Assembly: GCA_944380605.1 (NCBI GenBank)
Contig: CALWIA010000032.1
Location: 1 to 64,000 of the forward strand
Source of the DNA: an uncultured Lachnospiraceae bacterium
Lineage (GTDB): Bacteria; Bacillota; Clostridia; Lachnospirales; Lachnospiraceae
Direction of reading: 5' to 3'
DNA: 64,000 nucleotides
In this document: piece after piece, positions 54,670 to 64,000 of the stretch
Layout: every line of letters begins with the position of its first letter
How positions within the stretch are numbered: position 1 is the stretch's first letter
The notes under the pieces: model-generated
What the model was told of the DNA's origin: nothing
Databases searched by the model: none
Seen by the model: the letters and a program-made list of their open reading frames with translations, nothing else
Position numbers and translations under genes: made by a program

Positions 54670-56067
54670 TTACTGGTTCTCTTCGATGATCTCGTTGCCT
54701 CTGGTCAGCAGGTTGTTGATGGTGTCGTCCAGAGACTGGGAGCCCAGCAGGAATTTGTCGGTTTCTTCGTTCAGCACCGTCTCGATCTGGCTCTGATATT
54801 CGGGAGCGAAGGAATCATAGGTCTCCACGCCGTCGGGATTTTCCATCAGAGCTTCCAGGGAGTCCAGATCCACCAGATCCTCAAAGCCGGCCACAATCGC
54901 CTTGGTGCTTTCCATCTTGTCCACGCCCTTTTCATTGGAAGTGAACATGGCCTTTAACGGCACGCCTTCCGTGGTCCAGAAGCGAAGGAATTCAAAGGCT
55001 TCCTGCGGATGCGCGGAGGTCTTGGCAATGTGGTAGTAGATGCCGCCTACCGAGTTGTAGCGGGTGTCGTCCGCATTCCACAGGGGGCAGGGAGCAAAAG
55101 CGGTTACAAAGTCGTGGGCATAGATCTCGTTGCCCACGTCGCTCAACAGGTTGGTGCCCATGGGCAGCATAGCGATCTTGCCGGAGAAGAACTGGTCTCT
55201 GTAGTTCATGTTCAGAGCCTTCACATCCGCCAGAGGCGTAGAAGCCTTGTCTACATTTTCCAGATCATACCGGTACTGCAGGAAATTGCGGAACTCGGGG
55301 TTGCCGAAGGTCAGGCTTCCGTCGTCGTTAAAGAACGCGTTGTCCGGCTTCGCGCAGTACACGCCCAGCAGGTTCTGATTGCCCCAGGAATGGATGTAGG
55401 AACCGTAAATGGTGTTGGCGCCGGTGCCCTGGGTCATGGCAATGGCGTACTCGCGGTAGTCATCCCAGGTCCAGTTCTGGTCCGGCATGGACAGGCCCGC
55501 GGCCTCCAGCATGTCTTTGTTGATCAGGATCACGTTGTTGTAGCGGATATCGCTGAAGATGCTGTACACCTGCTCGTCGTTGCGAACTACGATGTCATAG
55601 GCGTCTTCCGGGGTCACGCCCTCCGCCTCAAAATACTCGTCCAGAGGCAGGTAGGAGCCGGATGCCGCCCGGACCGCCATGGACTGGATACTGGGGGACA
55701 TCATGATGTCAATTTCCTCGCCGCCCATCAGCATCAGGTCGGTCTTCTGCAGATAGTCGTTGCTGTTCATATCGCCCAGGTACTCGATCTCTACCTGAAT
55801 GTCCGGATGCTCTGCTTCCCAGGCGTCCACGATTCTCTGGTCACCCTCGGCGTGGTTGCTCTGCCAGCTGACGAAACGCAGGGTAATGGCCTCTCCGCTG
55901 CCCTCTTCCGCCGCTTCCGTATCGCCGGACGCCGCTGCCGCTGTGGTATCAGCCGCCGCTGCCGCCGTGGTTTCCGCGGAATCTCCGCCGGAGGAACATC
56001 CGGCCAGCATACCGGCCGCCAGGATCACTCCCATTCCCAATGCTGCTGCTCTGTTTCTTTTTTTCAT
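54670..56067 (-). CDS. ABC transporter extracellular sugar-binding lipoprotein
   Basis: 465 residues. Lipoprotein signal with the lipobox LAGC (Cys about 23). A low-complexity Ala/Thr/Asp/Glu linker precedes a family-1 solute-binding protein domain (RFVSWQSNHAEGDQRIVDAWE, later FSDIRYNNVILINKDMLEAAG). It captures a saccharide at the cell surface for the two permeases encoded upstream. Neighbouring sulfatases suggest a sulfated glycan substrate. Confidence 0.95.
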   Translation of the reverse strand: MKKRNRAAALGMGVILAAGMLAGCSSGGDSAETTAAAAADTTAAAASGDTEAAEEGSGEAITLRFVSWQSNHAEGDQRIVDAWEAEHPDIQVEIEYLGDMNSNDYLQKTDLMLMGGEEIDIMMSPSIQSMAVRAASGSYLPLDEYFEAEGVTPEDAYDIVVRNDEQVYSIFSDIRYNNVILINKDMLEAAGLSMPDQNWTWDDYREYAIAMTQGTGANTIYGSYIHSWGNQNLLGVYCAKPDNAFFNDDGSLTFGNPEFRNFLQYRYDLENVDKASTPLADVKALNMNYRDQFFSGKIAMLPMGTNLLSDVGNEIYAHDFVTAFAPCPLWNADDTRYNSVGGIYYHIAKTSAHPQEAFEFLRFWTTEGVPLKAMFTSNEKGVDKMESTKAIVAGFEDLVDLDSLEALMENPDGVETYDSFAPEYQSQIETVLNEETDKFLLGSQSLDDTINNLLTRGNEIIEENQ

Positions 56068-56132
56068 AAAACCCTTCCTTTCCGCGGCCCCCTCCCGGAG
56101 CCGCCATATATAATGTAATTTGTATTTCTGAC

Positions 56133-56972
56133 TTACTCCTTCACCGCGCCGGACGCGATGCCGTCGATGATGTAGCGCTGTCCGCAGAGGAACACGATAA
56201 TCAGAGGCAGAATCGCCGATACCGCCGCCGCCATCATCAGGGAATAGATGCTGCCGGACTCGGTGGCGAACAGCTTCATGCCCAGCTGAATGGTAAACAG
56301 TTCCCGCTTGCTTAAGAAAATCAGCGGCATCTGGTAGTCGTTCCAGGTCCAGACGAACTTCAGAATCGCCAGGGTAGCCATGGACGGCTTAACCAGCGGA
56401 AGAATGATCTTCCAGAAGATGATCCAGTGGCTGGCGCCGTCGATGCGGGCGGATTCACAAAGGGAATTGGAAATGCCCATCATCGCCTGCCGCAGCAGGA
56501 ATACGCCGTAGGTACTGAACATGGTCATCAGGATCAGGCCCATGTGGGTGTTGTACAGGCCGGTTTCCGTCATGATGACGAAACGGCTGACGATCATAAC
56601 CTGAGGCGGAATCATCATGGTAGCCAGGTACAGCAGGAAGATCTTGTCTCTCCATTTCCAGCGAACCTTGGTAAATCCGTAGGCGCCCAGCGCCGAAATC
56701 AGGATCTGCAGAATCGTGGACAGCACCGTAATCTTGATGCTGTTGAGGTAGTACATACCGAAGTTGTACTCCTCGCCCCATACCACCTTGTAGTTGTCCA
56801 GTCCCACAAAGGTCTTGGGAATCCATTCAATGGGGAAATTGAATACTTCGTTTTCAATCTTGAACGAAGTGGAAATCATCCAGGCCAGCGGAGCCAGCAT
56901 GGTGATTCCGATGAAGTACAGGATAATGGTAGCAATTACCTTTCCTGCAGAAAGCTTCTTTAAACCTCCCAT
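56133..56972 (-). CDS. ABC sugar permease, MalG/inner-membrane type
   Basis: 279 residues, six membrane segments. The EAA loop ESARIDGASHWIIFWKIILP (about 182-201) is the contact for the ATPase. Partner of the MalF-like permease encoded 12 bases upstream. No ATPase gene is in the locus, so a shared MsmK-type ATPase elsewhere is likely. Confidence 0.95.
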   Translation of the reverse strand: MGGLKKLSAGKVIATIILYFIGITMLAPLAWMISTSFKIENEVFNFPIEWIPKTFVGLDNYKVVWGEEYNFGMYYLNSIKITVLSTILQILISALGAYGFTKVRWKWRDKIFLLYLATMMIPPQVMIVSRFVIMTETGLYNTHMGLILMTMFSTYGVFLLRQAMMGISNSLCESARIDGASHWIIFWKIILPLVKPSMATLAILKFVWTWNDYQMPLIFLSKRELFTIQLGMKLFATESGSIYSLMMAAAVSAILPLIIVFLCGQRYIIDGIASGAVKE

Positions 56973-56984
56973 GTGTCTCCTCCT

Positions 56985-57917
56985 TTATTCGTTGGTGAAA
57001 TTCTTCTGGTATTTCCACTGGATCATGGTCACGATGAAAATAACCACGAACAGCGCCCAGGCCAGTGCGCAGGCATAACCCATTTTGAAATCCTGGAACG
57101 CGGTCCGGTAAATGTAGTAGGCCATAACGGACGTGGCGTTTCCGGGGCCGCCCTGGGTCAGCACGCTGATCAGGTCGAATACCTTAAAGGAACTGATAAT
57201 TCCCATGATGCCCAGGAAAAACGTGGTGGGTGAAACCATAGGCACCGTAATATAAAGGAACTGCTGTCTGGCGTTGGCTCCGTCTATGGCCGCCGCCTCG
57301 TACAGGTCTAACGGCACATTTTTCAGTCCCGCCATGTACACCGCTACGTAATAACCTACCTGCGTCCAGATGTTGATGATCATAACCGCCGCCAGGGCCC
57401 AGCGCTCATCCACCAGCCAGCGGGGCGGGTTCTCGATGCCCAGGGACATTAAAAACTGGTTGATAGGTCCGTAGCTGGGCTGCAGCAGCACCTGCCACAC
57501 CGTACATACCGCCACGATACTGGCGATATAGGGGATGAAGATCATGGCGCGGATGCCTTTGCCACCGTAGGTATGGCGGTTGATGATCTCCGCCATGATC
57601 AGGCCCAGCACCAGAAGCGCCGGCACCGTCACCGCTGTAAAGACCAGGTTGTTGATCATGGACGCCTTAAACCAGTCATCGGAAAACAGGTCGATGAAGT
57701 TTTCCAGTCCCGTGAACTCAATGGCGCCCCATCCTTTTAAGAAGTTCCACTCCGTAAAGCTTAAGCCCAGGGACATTGCTACCGGAATCAGAATGAAAAT
57801 CACAAATCCCACAAATCCCGGCAGAATAAACAGGAATCCGGTGATGTTTTCCTTAGTAGAAGCCTTCATCGACTGCTTCTCGGCTGCTTTCCCGGATCCG
57901 GTTGCCATACTTGCCAT
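56985..57917 (-). CDS. ABC sugar permease, MalF type
   Basis: 310 residues, six membrane segments after a cytoplasmic N-terminus. The EAA loop YEAAAIDGANARQQFLYITVP is near residue 212-232. It heads the permease-permease-binding-protein-sulfatase operon on the minus strand. The ATG at 57917 follows AAAGGAGG; the longer frame to 58016 crosses the promoter. Confidence 0.95.
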   Translation of the reverse strand: MASMATGSGKAAEKQSMKASTKENITGFLFILPGFVGFVIFILIPVAMSLGLSFTEWNFLKGWGAIEFTGLENFIDLFSDDWFKASMINNLVFTAVTVPALLVLGLIMAEIINRHTYGGKGIRAMIFIPYIASIVAVCTVWQVLLQPSYGPINQFLMSLGIENPPRWLVDERWALAAVMIINIWTQVGYYVAVYMAGLKNVPLDLYEAAAIDGANARQQFLYITVPMVSPTTFFLGIMGIISSFKVFDLISVLTQGGPGNATSVMAYYIYRTAFQDFKMGYACALAWALFVVIFIVTMIQWKYQKNFTNE

Positions 57918-57966
57918 ACAATTCCTCCTTTTTATCCTTGCCGCTGGTGCAATTCTTACTGTAATC

Positions 57967-57995
57967 ATCATAACCCCTTGTAAAAGAAATGTAAA
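57967..57995 (-). promoter_or_regulatory. ABC-sulfatase operon promoter
   Basis: Minus strand TTTACA (57995-57990), 17-base spacer, TATGAT (57972-57967), 50 bases upstream of the MalF-like start. Confidence 0.7.
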
Positions 57996-58261
57996 ACGGA
58001 TATTCACCCTGCACAATGAAATTCGTAAACCGCCCTGTGGTTTTGTGTGATTTTTCTCTGCATTTCCGGCAGGATTTTACTTTTGTCCATGTTTTTATAA
58101 AAAAGGCGTAAAAATGCCCTCCAACTTCCGCTTTTTGCCGTCATCCTGCACAAAGAATTTCTCCTCATTCTTTTCATTTCTCCCGTTTTTCCTGGTTTGT
58201 TGCTCTTTCTCCCAGATGTTGCCAATAGTACACTCCCTTCTGCTTTCTTTCTCCCGCCGCA

Positions 58262-58290
58262 TTGACAAACGCTCTTCCTTCCCATATTAT
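58262..58290 (+). promoter_or_regulatory. Promoter of the membrane AraC regulator and sulfatase 2
   Basis: TTGACA (58262-58267), 17-base spacer, TATTAT (58285-58290), 39 bases upstream of the ATG at 58330. Confidence 0.75.
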
Positions 58291-58329
58291 GTATTTATGA
58301 CAAATTATTCAGGCATCGGAGGCAATGAC

Positions 58330-60579
58330 ATGTTCAATACCAACAAAAAAGTTTTCTTCAGCTTTATGTCCACCTACTGCGTCATCATTGTCCTGGTTCT
58401 GGTCTGCCTGTTTCCTATTTATATCTCTCTGGAAGATTCCGAGGCCGACAAGGCGGCCCGGTCCATCCGCAGCCACAGCATCAACGCCGCCGATGAGATG
58501 GACGCCCGGGAAGAATCCCTGTTTTACGCGGCCCGCAATTTCTACGCCGACCAGGCGCTGCAGCGGATCTACTACAGCAGCACCCGCAGCGCGGACACCA
58601 CGCTGTTTTACGACATGAGCCTGCTGCAGAAACAGCTGAAGCTGCACTTCCAGAACATCGACGGCATCCGGGACGTTTTCGTATATATTCCCAAATTCGA
58701 CTATGTGCTGACTCAGAAATACATTTTTGAGACCCGTTCCCGCTTCTATCAGAACAACCAGTTCCGCGCTTTAAACGAAACCGACTGGCTGGAAGAGGCA
58801 TTTCTGTCCGAGGAAAAGATTTTCCTGAAGTCCGACACCTTTATGGACTACTTAAGCCGGGATCCGGACGCGCCGGTGATCAACAAGATTTTCCTGTTCC
58901 CCATGGCCGGAGACGCCAACATCCGGATTCTGATCATGGTTTCCCTGGACGCCGGCGCCATGGCCCGGACCTTCCTGCCTCCGCAGATCGCGGAAGACAG
59001 CTTCGCCGTCATTGCCGACGCCGACGGCACCATTCTGGCCAGCACCCTGCCGCCGGACGCAAGCACGGCCAAGCTTCTGCAGGATCAGGACGACTATGCC
59101 ATACTTTCCGTCACAGCCGCCGACGGCAGACAAATCTACACCGGCATCAGCAAACAGTATTTCCAGCAGATCCGCCGGGACACCTTCCTGCTGATCGGCC
59201 GCAGCATCGGCCTGTCACTGGTGGCCGGCGCCTGCGTCGCCCTGGTCTTTTCCTGGAAGCGTTCCAAACCCATTGAACAGATCTTCAGCATGATCCGCAC
59301 CGGATGCGTCGGCAGCGAGAAAAATTCCGGCTATATGTCGGAAATCGAGGATTCGGTAATCAGCATGGTTTCCGAGATCCGCCAGTGCAAGACCACCATA
59401 CAGGACCTGGATTCCATGGTCTGCAGCAGCCTGCTGGAGCACCTGTTCTTCGGCAGCCTGGCGTCCGGGCGCCGGGAAAGCGCCTTTATCCAGTACTACG
59501 GCCCCATGCCTTCTCCCTGTCTGGCCGCCGCGGTCAGCTGGGCCCCGGAAGGCGCGCCGCCGTCGGAAGAAACCATTTTAAAAGCGCTGGAAAGCGCCGG
59601 CCAGGACACCTACGTCCACTATCGTTACGGAGACCGTCTCTACCTGCTGCTTCCCTTTGAATCAGAAGCGGAAATCCGTTCCCGTCTGGAAACGGCGCTG
59701 CGCAGCCTGCGGGAAGGCGGCTTTGCAGTTACCAAAGCCGGCATCAGCAATTCCCTAAGCAGTCTGCAGGCGGTGCGCCAGGGTGTGCGCCAGGCCACCC
59801 GCAGGCTGGAAGCCGGCTTTCATCTCCAGGGGATTTACCTGTTTGCCCACACCTATTCCTCCAAGTCCAGCCGCAATCTGTTAAGCGTCCAGACCATGGA
59901 ATCCCTACAGCGCACCCTGCTCACCGGCAACTGCGCCGCGGCGGACAAGCTGATCAGCGAGCTGTTTGAACAGATCGAGCCGGAACACCTGGACGCGGTG
60001 GATTTCCGCCAGCTGTTTTTCTCCCTGCGCTCGGTCTACTCCGGCGTAGCCAGCCAGTTTCTGCTGGAAGCGGAGCGCAGCGGCGAGTCGGTGGAATCCT
60101 GGCTGCGGCTGCCGGACGATCTGGACGAATACCGGGCCGAGACCATCAAAAACACGTTTCTGGCCTTCAACCAGAGCCTGTACCAGTATTACGAGAAACA
60201 CCTGACCCGGACCGCCCGGATCAAGGGGCTGGACGTACTGCGGTACATCGAGGAGCACCTGGATGACCCCAACCTGTGCGCCGGCTCCATCGCCGCCCAC
60301 TTCCATCTGTCGGAAAAATACATCTTTCAGCTGGTAAAAGGGGCCTGCGGCGAAACCCTCAACGACCACATCTCCCTTCTCCGCGTGCAGAAGGGCATCG
60401 AACTGCTGGAAAACACCCGGATGAAAGTCGCCGACATCGCGCTGAAGACGGGATTTACTTCTTCCAACAGCATGTACAAGGTATTTATGCGGGTCAAGGG
60501 GCTTCCCCCTTCCGCCTACCGCCAGAAGCAGAAAGGCGGCGCGCCCAAAGCAGAACATACAGAAACTGACCAACCATAA
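58330..60579 (+). CDS. Membrane-bound sensor with AraC DNA-binding domain
   Basis: 749 residues. N-terminal membrane segment (about 9-32), a large extracytoplasmic sensing domain (about 33-285), a second membrane segment (about 288-310), a cytoplasmic linker resembling a HAMP/coiled region, and a C-terminal AraC double helix-turn-helix (LCAGSIAAHFHLSEKYIFQLVKG and VADIALKTGFTSSNSMYKVF, about 655-735). This layout is the YesN/one-component membrane AraC type, so sensing outside the cell and DNA binding are in one chain. Start ATG at 58330; the in-frame extension upstream is noncoding. It is divergent from the ABC operon and precedes sulfatase 2. Confidence 0.92.
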   Translation: MFNTNKKVFFSFMSTYCVIIVLVLVCLFPIYISLEDSEADKAARSIRSHSINAADEMDAREESLFYAARNFYADQALQRIYYSSTRSADTTLFYDMSLLQKQLKLHFQNIDGIRDVFVYIPKFDYVLTQKYIFETRSRFYQNNQFRALNETDWLEEAFLSEEKIFLKSDTFMDYLSRDPDAPVINKIFLFPMAGDANIRILIMVSLDAGAMARTFLPPQIAEDSFAVIADADGTILASTLPPDASTAKLLQDQDDYAILSVTAADGRQIYTGISKQYFQQIRRDTFLLIGRSIGLSLVAGACVALVFSWKRSKPIEQIFSMIRTGCVGSEKNSGYMSEIEDSVISMVSEIRQCKTTIQDLDSMVCSSLLEHLFFGSLASGRRESAFIQYYGPMPSPCLAAAVSWAPEGAPPSEETILKALESAGQDTYVHYRYGDRLYLLLPFESEAEIRSRLETALRSLREGGFAVTKAGISNSLSSLQAVRQGVRQATRRLEAGFHLQGIYLFAHTYSSKSSRNLLSVQTMESLQRTLLTGNCAAADKLISELFEQIEPEHLDAVDFRQLFFSLRSVYSGVASQFLLEAERSGESVESWLRLPDDLDEYRAETIKNTFLAFNQSLYQYYEKHLTRTARIKGLDVLRYIEEHLDDPNLCAGSIAAHFHLSEKYIFQLVKGACGETLNDHISLLRVQKGIELLENTRMKVADIALKTGFTSSNSMYKVFMRVKGLPPSAYRQKQKGGAPKAEHTETDQP

Positions 60580-60594
60580 AGGAGGACCTGTTTT

Positions 60595-62067
60595 ATGAGA
60601 GCTATTATGATGATGTTCGATTCCCTGAACCGGCATTTCCTGCCCAATTACGGCTGCGACTGGACGGTCATGCCCAACTTCCGCCGCCTGGCGGACAAGG
60701 CGGTGACCTTTGACAACTTCTACGCCGGCAGCATGCCCTGTATGCCCGCCCGCCGGGAGCTGCACACGGGGCGCTACAATTTCCTGCATACGTCCTGGTC
60801 GCCGCTGCAGCCCTATGACGATTCCGTCATCCAGCGGATGAAAGACGCCGGCATCTACACCCACATCACCACCGACCACTTCCACTACTGGGAAGACGGC
60901 GGCAGCTGCTACATCAGCAAATTCGACAGCTACGAGATGCACCGGGGCCAGCAGGGCGATCCCTGGATCGGCCAGGTTCCGTGGCCGGAGTTCCCGGACA
61001 CCCTGTGCCGCCGCAAAAACGGCCAGAACTGGCGTCACGACTGGATCAACCGCAGCTTTATGCAGACCGAAGAACAGCTGCCCCAGACCCGCACCTTTGA
61101 AAGCGGTCTGGACTTCATCGAGCGCAACGCCGCCTACGACCGCTGGTTCCTGCAGATCGAAGCCTTCGATCCCCACGAGCCCTTCTACACCCAGGGCGAC
61201 TACAAAAAGCTCTATCCCGACGACTACCATGGCAAGAATCTGGACTGGCCGGACTACGGCAAAAACGAATACGGCGAAGAAGCCACCCGCCACGTCCGCT
61301 ACGAGTACGCCGCCCTTCTCAGCATGTGCGACCACAGCCTGGGACGGCTTCTGGACAAAATGGACGAACTGGACATGTGGAAGGACACCATGCTCATCGT
61401 CAACACGGACCACGGCTTTATGCTGGGAGAAAAAGAGTGGATGGGCAAGAACATCCAGCCTATGTACCAGGAAATCTCCCATCTGCCGTTCTTCATCTGG
61501 GATCCCAGATGTCCCCAGGCAGCGGGCAAGCGCCGCGCCGGCCTGGCCCAGACCGTGGACATCGTGCCCACCCTGGCGGAGTATTTCCAGATCGACCCGC
61601 CGGCCCACATGGATGGACGCAGCCTGACTCCCATAATCCAGGACGACACGCCCATTCGGGAAACCGCCCTCTTCGGCGTCCACGGCGGCCATATCAACAT
61701 CACCGACGGCCGGTATGTATACATGAAAGCGCCGGCTTCGGAGGAAAACACGCCGCTGTACGAATACACCGACATGCCCTGCCATATGCGGGATCCCTTC
61801 TCCGTCCAGGAACTGAGCCAGGCGGAGCTCATCGACGGATTCCCCCATATGAACGGCGCGAAAGTGATGAAGATCCCCACCCGCACCTATTTCAGCGCCT
61901 ACAAGTACGGCACCCGTCTCTACGACCTGCAGCAGGATCCTCAGGAGACCCATCCCATAGAGGACGCCGCCGTCGTCCGCCGGCTGGAAGATGCCATGGT
62001 GCGGATGATGAAGGAAAACGAAGCCCCCGAAGAACAGTATGAACGGATCGGACTGAAAACGGACTGA
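60595..62067 (+). CDS. Sulfatase, formylglycine type (sulfatase 2)
   Basis: 490 residues. The formylglycine motif is CMPARRELHTGR (Cys about 49), the full C-x-P-x-R-x4-T-G form. Metal/His ligands are in IVNTDHGFMLGEKEW and TTDHFHYWEDGG. No signal peptide. The start is 15 bases after the AraC regulator's stop, behind AAAGGAGG, so the two are co-transcribed. It is clearly different from sulfatase 1, so the locus may remove sulfates from two positions. Confidence 0.94.
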   Translation: MRAIMMMFDSLNRHFLPNYGCDWTVMPNFRRLADKAVTFDNFYAGSMPCMPARRELHTGRYNFLHTSWSPLQPYDDSVIQRMKDAGIYTHITTDHFHYWEDGGSCYISKFDSYEMHRGQQGDPWIGQVPWPEFPDTLCRRKNGQNWRHDWINRSFMQTEEQLPQTRTFESGLDFIERNAAYDRWFLQIEAFDPHEPFYTQGDYKKLYPDDYHGKNLDWPDYGKNEYGEEATRHVRYEYAALLSMCDHSLGRLLDKMDELDMWKDTMLIVNTDHGFMLGEKEWMGKNIQPMYQEISHLPFFIWDPRCPQAAGKRRAGLAQTVDIVPTLAEYFQIDPPAHMDGRSLTPIIQDDTPIRETALFGVHGGHINITDGRYVYMKAPASEENTPLYEYTDMPCHMRDPFSVQELSQAELIDGFPHMNGAKVMKIPTRTYFSAYKYGTRLYDLQQDPQETHPIEDAAVVRRLEDAMVRMMKENEAPEEQYERIGLKTD

Positions 62068-62089
62068 TCCCCAGGCCTATCGCGTAAAA

Positions 62090-62126
62090 AACGCCCCTGC
62101 GGAGCGAACTCCGCAGGAGCGTTTTT
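62090..62126 (+). terminator. Terminator after sulfatase 2
   Basis: ACGCCCCTGCGGAG pairs with CTCCGCAGGAGCGT (one mismatch) around CGAA, then TTTTT. It separates the convergent sulfatase 2 and ftsH copy 2 and likely serves both. Confidence 0.9.
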
Positions 62127-62138
62127 CTTTGCGTTTTC

Positions 62139-64000
62139 TTATTCTACATTGCGGTGCTGGGATTCCGGATCCTGGCTGTCGTCCAGCTTCATGGGAGAAT
62201 TCAGAATCTCCATAAATTCTTCACCGGTGATGGTTTCTTTCTCCAGCAGATACGCGGCGATCTCGTGCAGCTTGCCCTGATTTTCCGTCAGGATATCCAT
62301 GGCCTTGTCATAAGCCTGCTTCACCAGCTTCACCACTTCTTCGTCGATGATCCGGGCCGTCTCCGGCGAGCAGGCCAGAGAAGTGTCTCCGCCCAGATAC
62401 TGGTTGTTCACCGTTTCCAGCGCCACCATGCCGAACTGGTCGCTCATGCCGTACCGGGTGATCATGGCCCGGGCCAGCTTCGTCGCCTGCTCGATATCGT
62501 TGGACGCGCCGGTGGTAATGGAATGGAAAATCAGTTCCTCCGCCGCGCGGCCGCCAGTGAGGGTGGCGATCTTGTTGAAGGCCTCGTCCCGGCTCATCAG
62601 ATACCGCTCGTCCTGGTCCACCTGCATGGTGTAGCCCAGGGCGCCGGAAGTTCTGGGGATAATGGTGATCTTGTGCACCGGAGCCGAATGGCTCTGGCAG
62701 GCGGCCACCAGCGCGTGGCCCACCTCGTGGTACGCCACGATCTTCTTTTCATTGACGCTGACGCCGGAATCCTTTCTCTGGTATCCGGCAATGACCACTT
62801 CCACACTTTCTTCCAGATCCTGCTGGGAAACGCTCTTTCTTCCCATGCGCACCGCCCGCAGGGCGGCCTCGTTGATGATGTTGGCCAGTTCCGCGCCGCT
62901 GGCTCCGGAAGTGGCCCTGGCAATATCCTGGAAATTCACGGTTTCATCCAGCTTCACAGCCTTGCCGTGCACCCGCAGAATGGCTTCCCGGCCCTTTAAA
63001 TCCGGCAGTTCCACCGGGATCCGCCGGTCAAAGCGGCCCGGGCGCAGCAGCGCCGGATCCAGGGACTCGGGGCGGTTGGTAGCCGCCAGAATCACCACAC
63101 CCTTGCGGCCGTCAAAACCGTCCATCTCCGCCAGCAGCTGGTTTAAGGTCTGCTCTCTCTCGTCGTTTCCGGCAAATCCGCTGCCATCCCGCTTCTTTCC
63201 TATAGTATCGATCTCATCAATAAATACGATGCAGGGCGCCTTTTCATTGGCCTGCTTGAACAGATCCCGCACCTTGGCGGCGCCCATGCCCACAAACATC
63301 TCCACAAATTCCGAACCGGAAATGGAGAAAAACGGCACCTTGGCTTCTCCGGCCACCGCTCTGGCCAGCAGCGTCTTGCCGGTGCCCGGAGGGCCCACCA
63401 GCAGCGCGCCCTTGGGCAGCGACGCGCCGATATCCGCGTACTTCTGGGGATTGTGCAGAAAGTCCACGATCTCCTTTAACGCGTCCTTGGCCTCTTCCTG
63501 CCCCGCCACGTCGGCAAAGGTCTTGCCGGTCTCCGACTCGGCGTAGATCTTGGCGTTGGACTTGCCGAAGGTCATGGCGTTGGTGCCGCCCATTTTCTTC
63601 TGCATATACCGGGCCATCAGCTGGCCGATGACCACGAAAATCAGAATGGGAATCACCCACTGGAACAGCAGCGTCATGATCATGGAAGGCTGTTCCACTA
63701 TCTCCTCCGCGAAGACCACATCGTGGTCCAGCAGCTTCTGGGTCAGGGTGTCGTCCGGCCAGGGCCCGGTCTTGTACTGGGCCACTTCGTCCTCGCCGAA
63801 CCGGTTCTGTCTTCCGGTTTTGGCCAGGAAGTCGATCTGGTCCTCATTTCTGGCCACCTGCAGCACGTTGCCGTCGTCGATCATCTCCAGAAACGTGCTG
63901 TAGGGCACTTCCGTGACCTGGCGTCCCTGCATAAACGGCATCAGCACCAGGTTCAGCGCCATCAGCACGATCATCACGATGGTGTAGTAATAAAAAAATG
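62139..64000 (-). CDS. ftsH: ATP-dependent zinc metalloprotease FtsH (copy 2), 5' end cut by the window
   Basis: At least 612 residues from the first in-window Met. The frame stays open to base 64000 (TFYYYTIV-like hydrophobic residues before it), so the true start lies outside. Two membrane segments, Walker [14 protein letters not shown], Walker B VFIDEID, second region of homology [21 protein letters not shown] and zinc motif [11 protein letters not shown] are intact. Compared with copy 1 it has a different extracytoplasmic domain and C-terminal tail. Having two FtsH proteins suggests separate membrane-quality duties or hetero-oligomers. Confidence 0.96.
   Translation of the reverse strand, partial: FFYYYTIVMIVLMALNLVLMPFMQGRQVTEVPYSTFLEMIDDGNVLQVARNEDQIDFLAKTGRQNRFGEDEVAQYKTGPWPDDTLTQKLLDHDVVFAEEIVEQPSMIMTLLFQWVIPILIFVVIGQLMARYMQKKMGGTNAMTFGKSNAKIYAESETGKTFADVAGQEEAKDALKEIVDFLHNPQKYADIGASLPKGALLVGPPGTGKTLLARAVAGEAKVPFFSISGSEFVEMFVGMGAAKVRDLFKQANEKAPCIVFIDEIDTIGKKRDGSGFAGNDEREQTLNQLLAEMDGFDGRKGVVILAATNRPESLDPALLRPGRFDRRIPVELPDLKGREAILRVHGKAVKLDETVNFQDIARATSGASGAELANIINEAALRAVRMGRKSVSQQDLEESVEVVIAGYQRKDSGVSVNEKKIVAYHEVGHALVAACQSHSAPVHKITIIPRTSGALGYTMQVDQDERYLMSRDEAFNKIATLTGGRAAEELIFHSITTGASNDIEQATKLARAMITRYGMSDQFGMVALETVNNQYLGGDTSLACSPETARIIDEEVVKLVKQAYDKAMDILTENQGKLHEIAAYLLEKETITGEEFMEILNSPMKLDDSQDPESQHRNVE

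Larger units (their letters stand above)
57918..58329. other. Divergent control region of the sulfatase/ABC locus
   Basis: About 410 bases between the MalF-like permease and the AraC regulator with no gene. It contains promoters on each strand (57967-57995 and 58262-58290). A 12-base perfect palindrome, TTTTTATAAAAA, lies between them near 58090-58101. No other recognisable motif. Confidence 0.6.

Noticed and set aside
59905-61953. 682-residue minus-strand frame opposite the AraC regulator and sulfatase 2
   Set aside because: Antisense shadow; composition is Val/Gly/His-rich without domains and both opposite genes have clear motifs.

Overview
The window looks like a chromosomal segment of an anaerobic gut-type Firmicute, most likely a GC-rich member of the Lachnospiraceae. 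The basis is gene content and order: pyruvate phosphate dikinase, a class II dimeric glycyl-tRNA synthetase, an IreB/RuvX/DUF1292/RNase J/TrmR/TrhP block, PrtP-type M16C protease, FeoA-FeoB fusion, HPr-like protein and ThiT under a TPP riboswitch. Promoters are of the sigma-A type with 17-base spacers, and Shine-Dalgarno sites are strong. I saw no tRNA or rRNA gene, no insertion sequence, no CRISPR array and no prophage. The left edge carries a minus-strand promoter and leader that resemble an rRNA operon start running off the window.

Layout. 1-2.5 kb: FtsH and a small conserved-looking protein. 2.5-6.1 kb: a uronate/pectin locus, with GH28 and mannonate dehydratase (uxuA) divergent from an AraC regulator. 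6.1-8.2 kb: AzlCD amino-acid exporter and a PflX-like radical SAM protein. 8.2-8.9 kb: a strikingly AT-rich non-coding island with its own consensus promoter. 8.9-12 kb: RlmH, GNAT, an OmpR-type response regulator, a ComEA-like lipoprotein and a DMT exporter. 12-13.9 kb: TPP riboswitch-thiT and a TSUP permease. 13.9-18.6 kb: ppdK with a structured, terminator-bearing leader and an upstream cre-like site, then uxuB. 18.6-24.3 kb: DUF362 protein, GH42 beta-galactosidase, an FGGY pentulose kinase and araD. 24.4-38.7 kb: a long minus-strand housekeeping run from mtaB and ireB to glyS. 38.8-44.1 kb: an HPr-like protein lacking the active-site histidine, then prmA-rsmE-nifS-thiI and a second TSUP permease. 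44.4-52.9 kb: cell-wall-binding protein, proC, feoAB, a GPH-type symporter, threonine aldolase, DUF436, udk and a purine nucleoside phosphorylase with a repeat-rich leader. 53.3-62.1 kb: an import and desulfation locus for a sulfated sugar (sulfatase, ABC binding protein, two permeases, a divergent membrane AraC regulator and a second sulfatase). 62.1-64 kb: a second FtsH cut by the right edge.

How the genes fit together. The carbohydrate genes describe use of plant cell-wall and host-type glycans: galacturonan cleavage (GH28), the hexuronate branch fructuronate-mannonate-KDG (uxuB, uxuA), galactosides (GH42), L-arabinose (kinase, araD) and sulfated saccharides (two sulfatases with no visible signal peptide, so probably acting after ABC import). 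Global carbon control is hinted at by the cre-like box upstream of ppdK and by the HPr-like protein that keeps the regulatory serine but not the phosphocarrier histidine. The 24-38 kb block is core RNA modification, RNA decay, ribosome assembly and DNA repair. No single gene set stands out as a wholly new system. The best leads for something undescribed are the AT-rich transcribed island at 8.2-8.9 kb, the ppdK leader RNA, the repeat-bearing leader of the phosphorylase operon and the His-less HPr paralogue.
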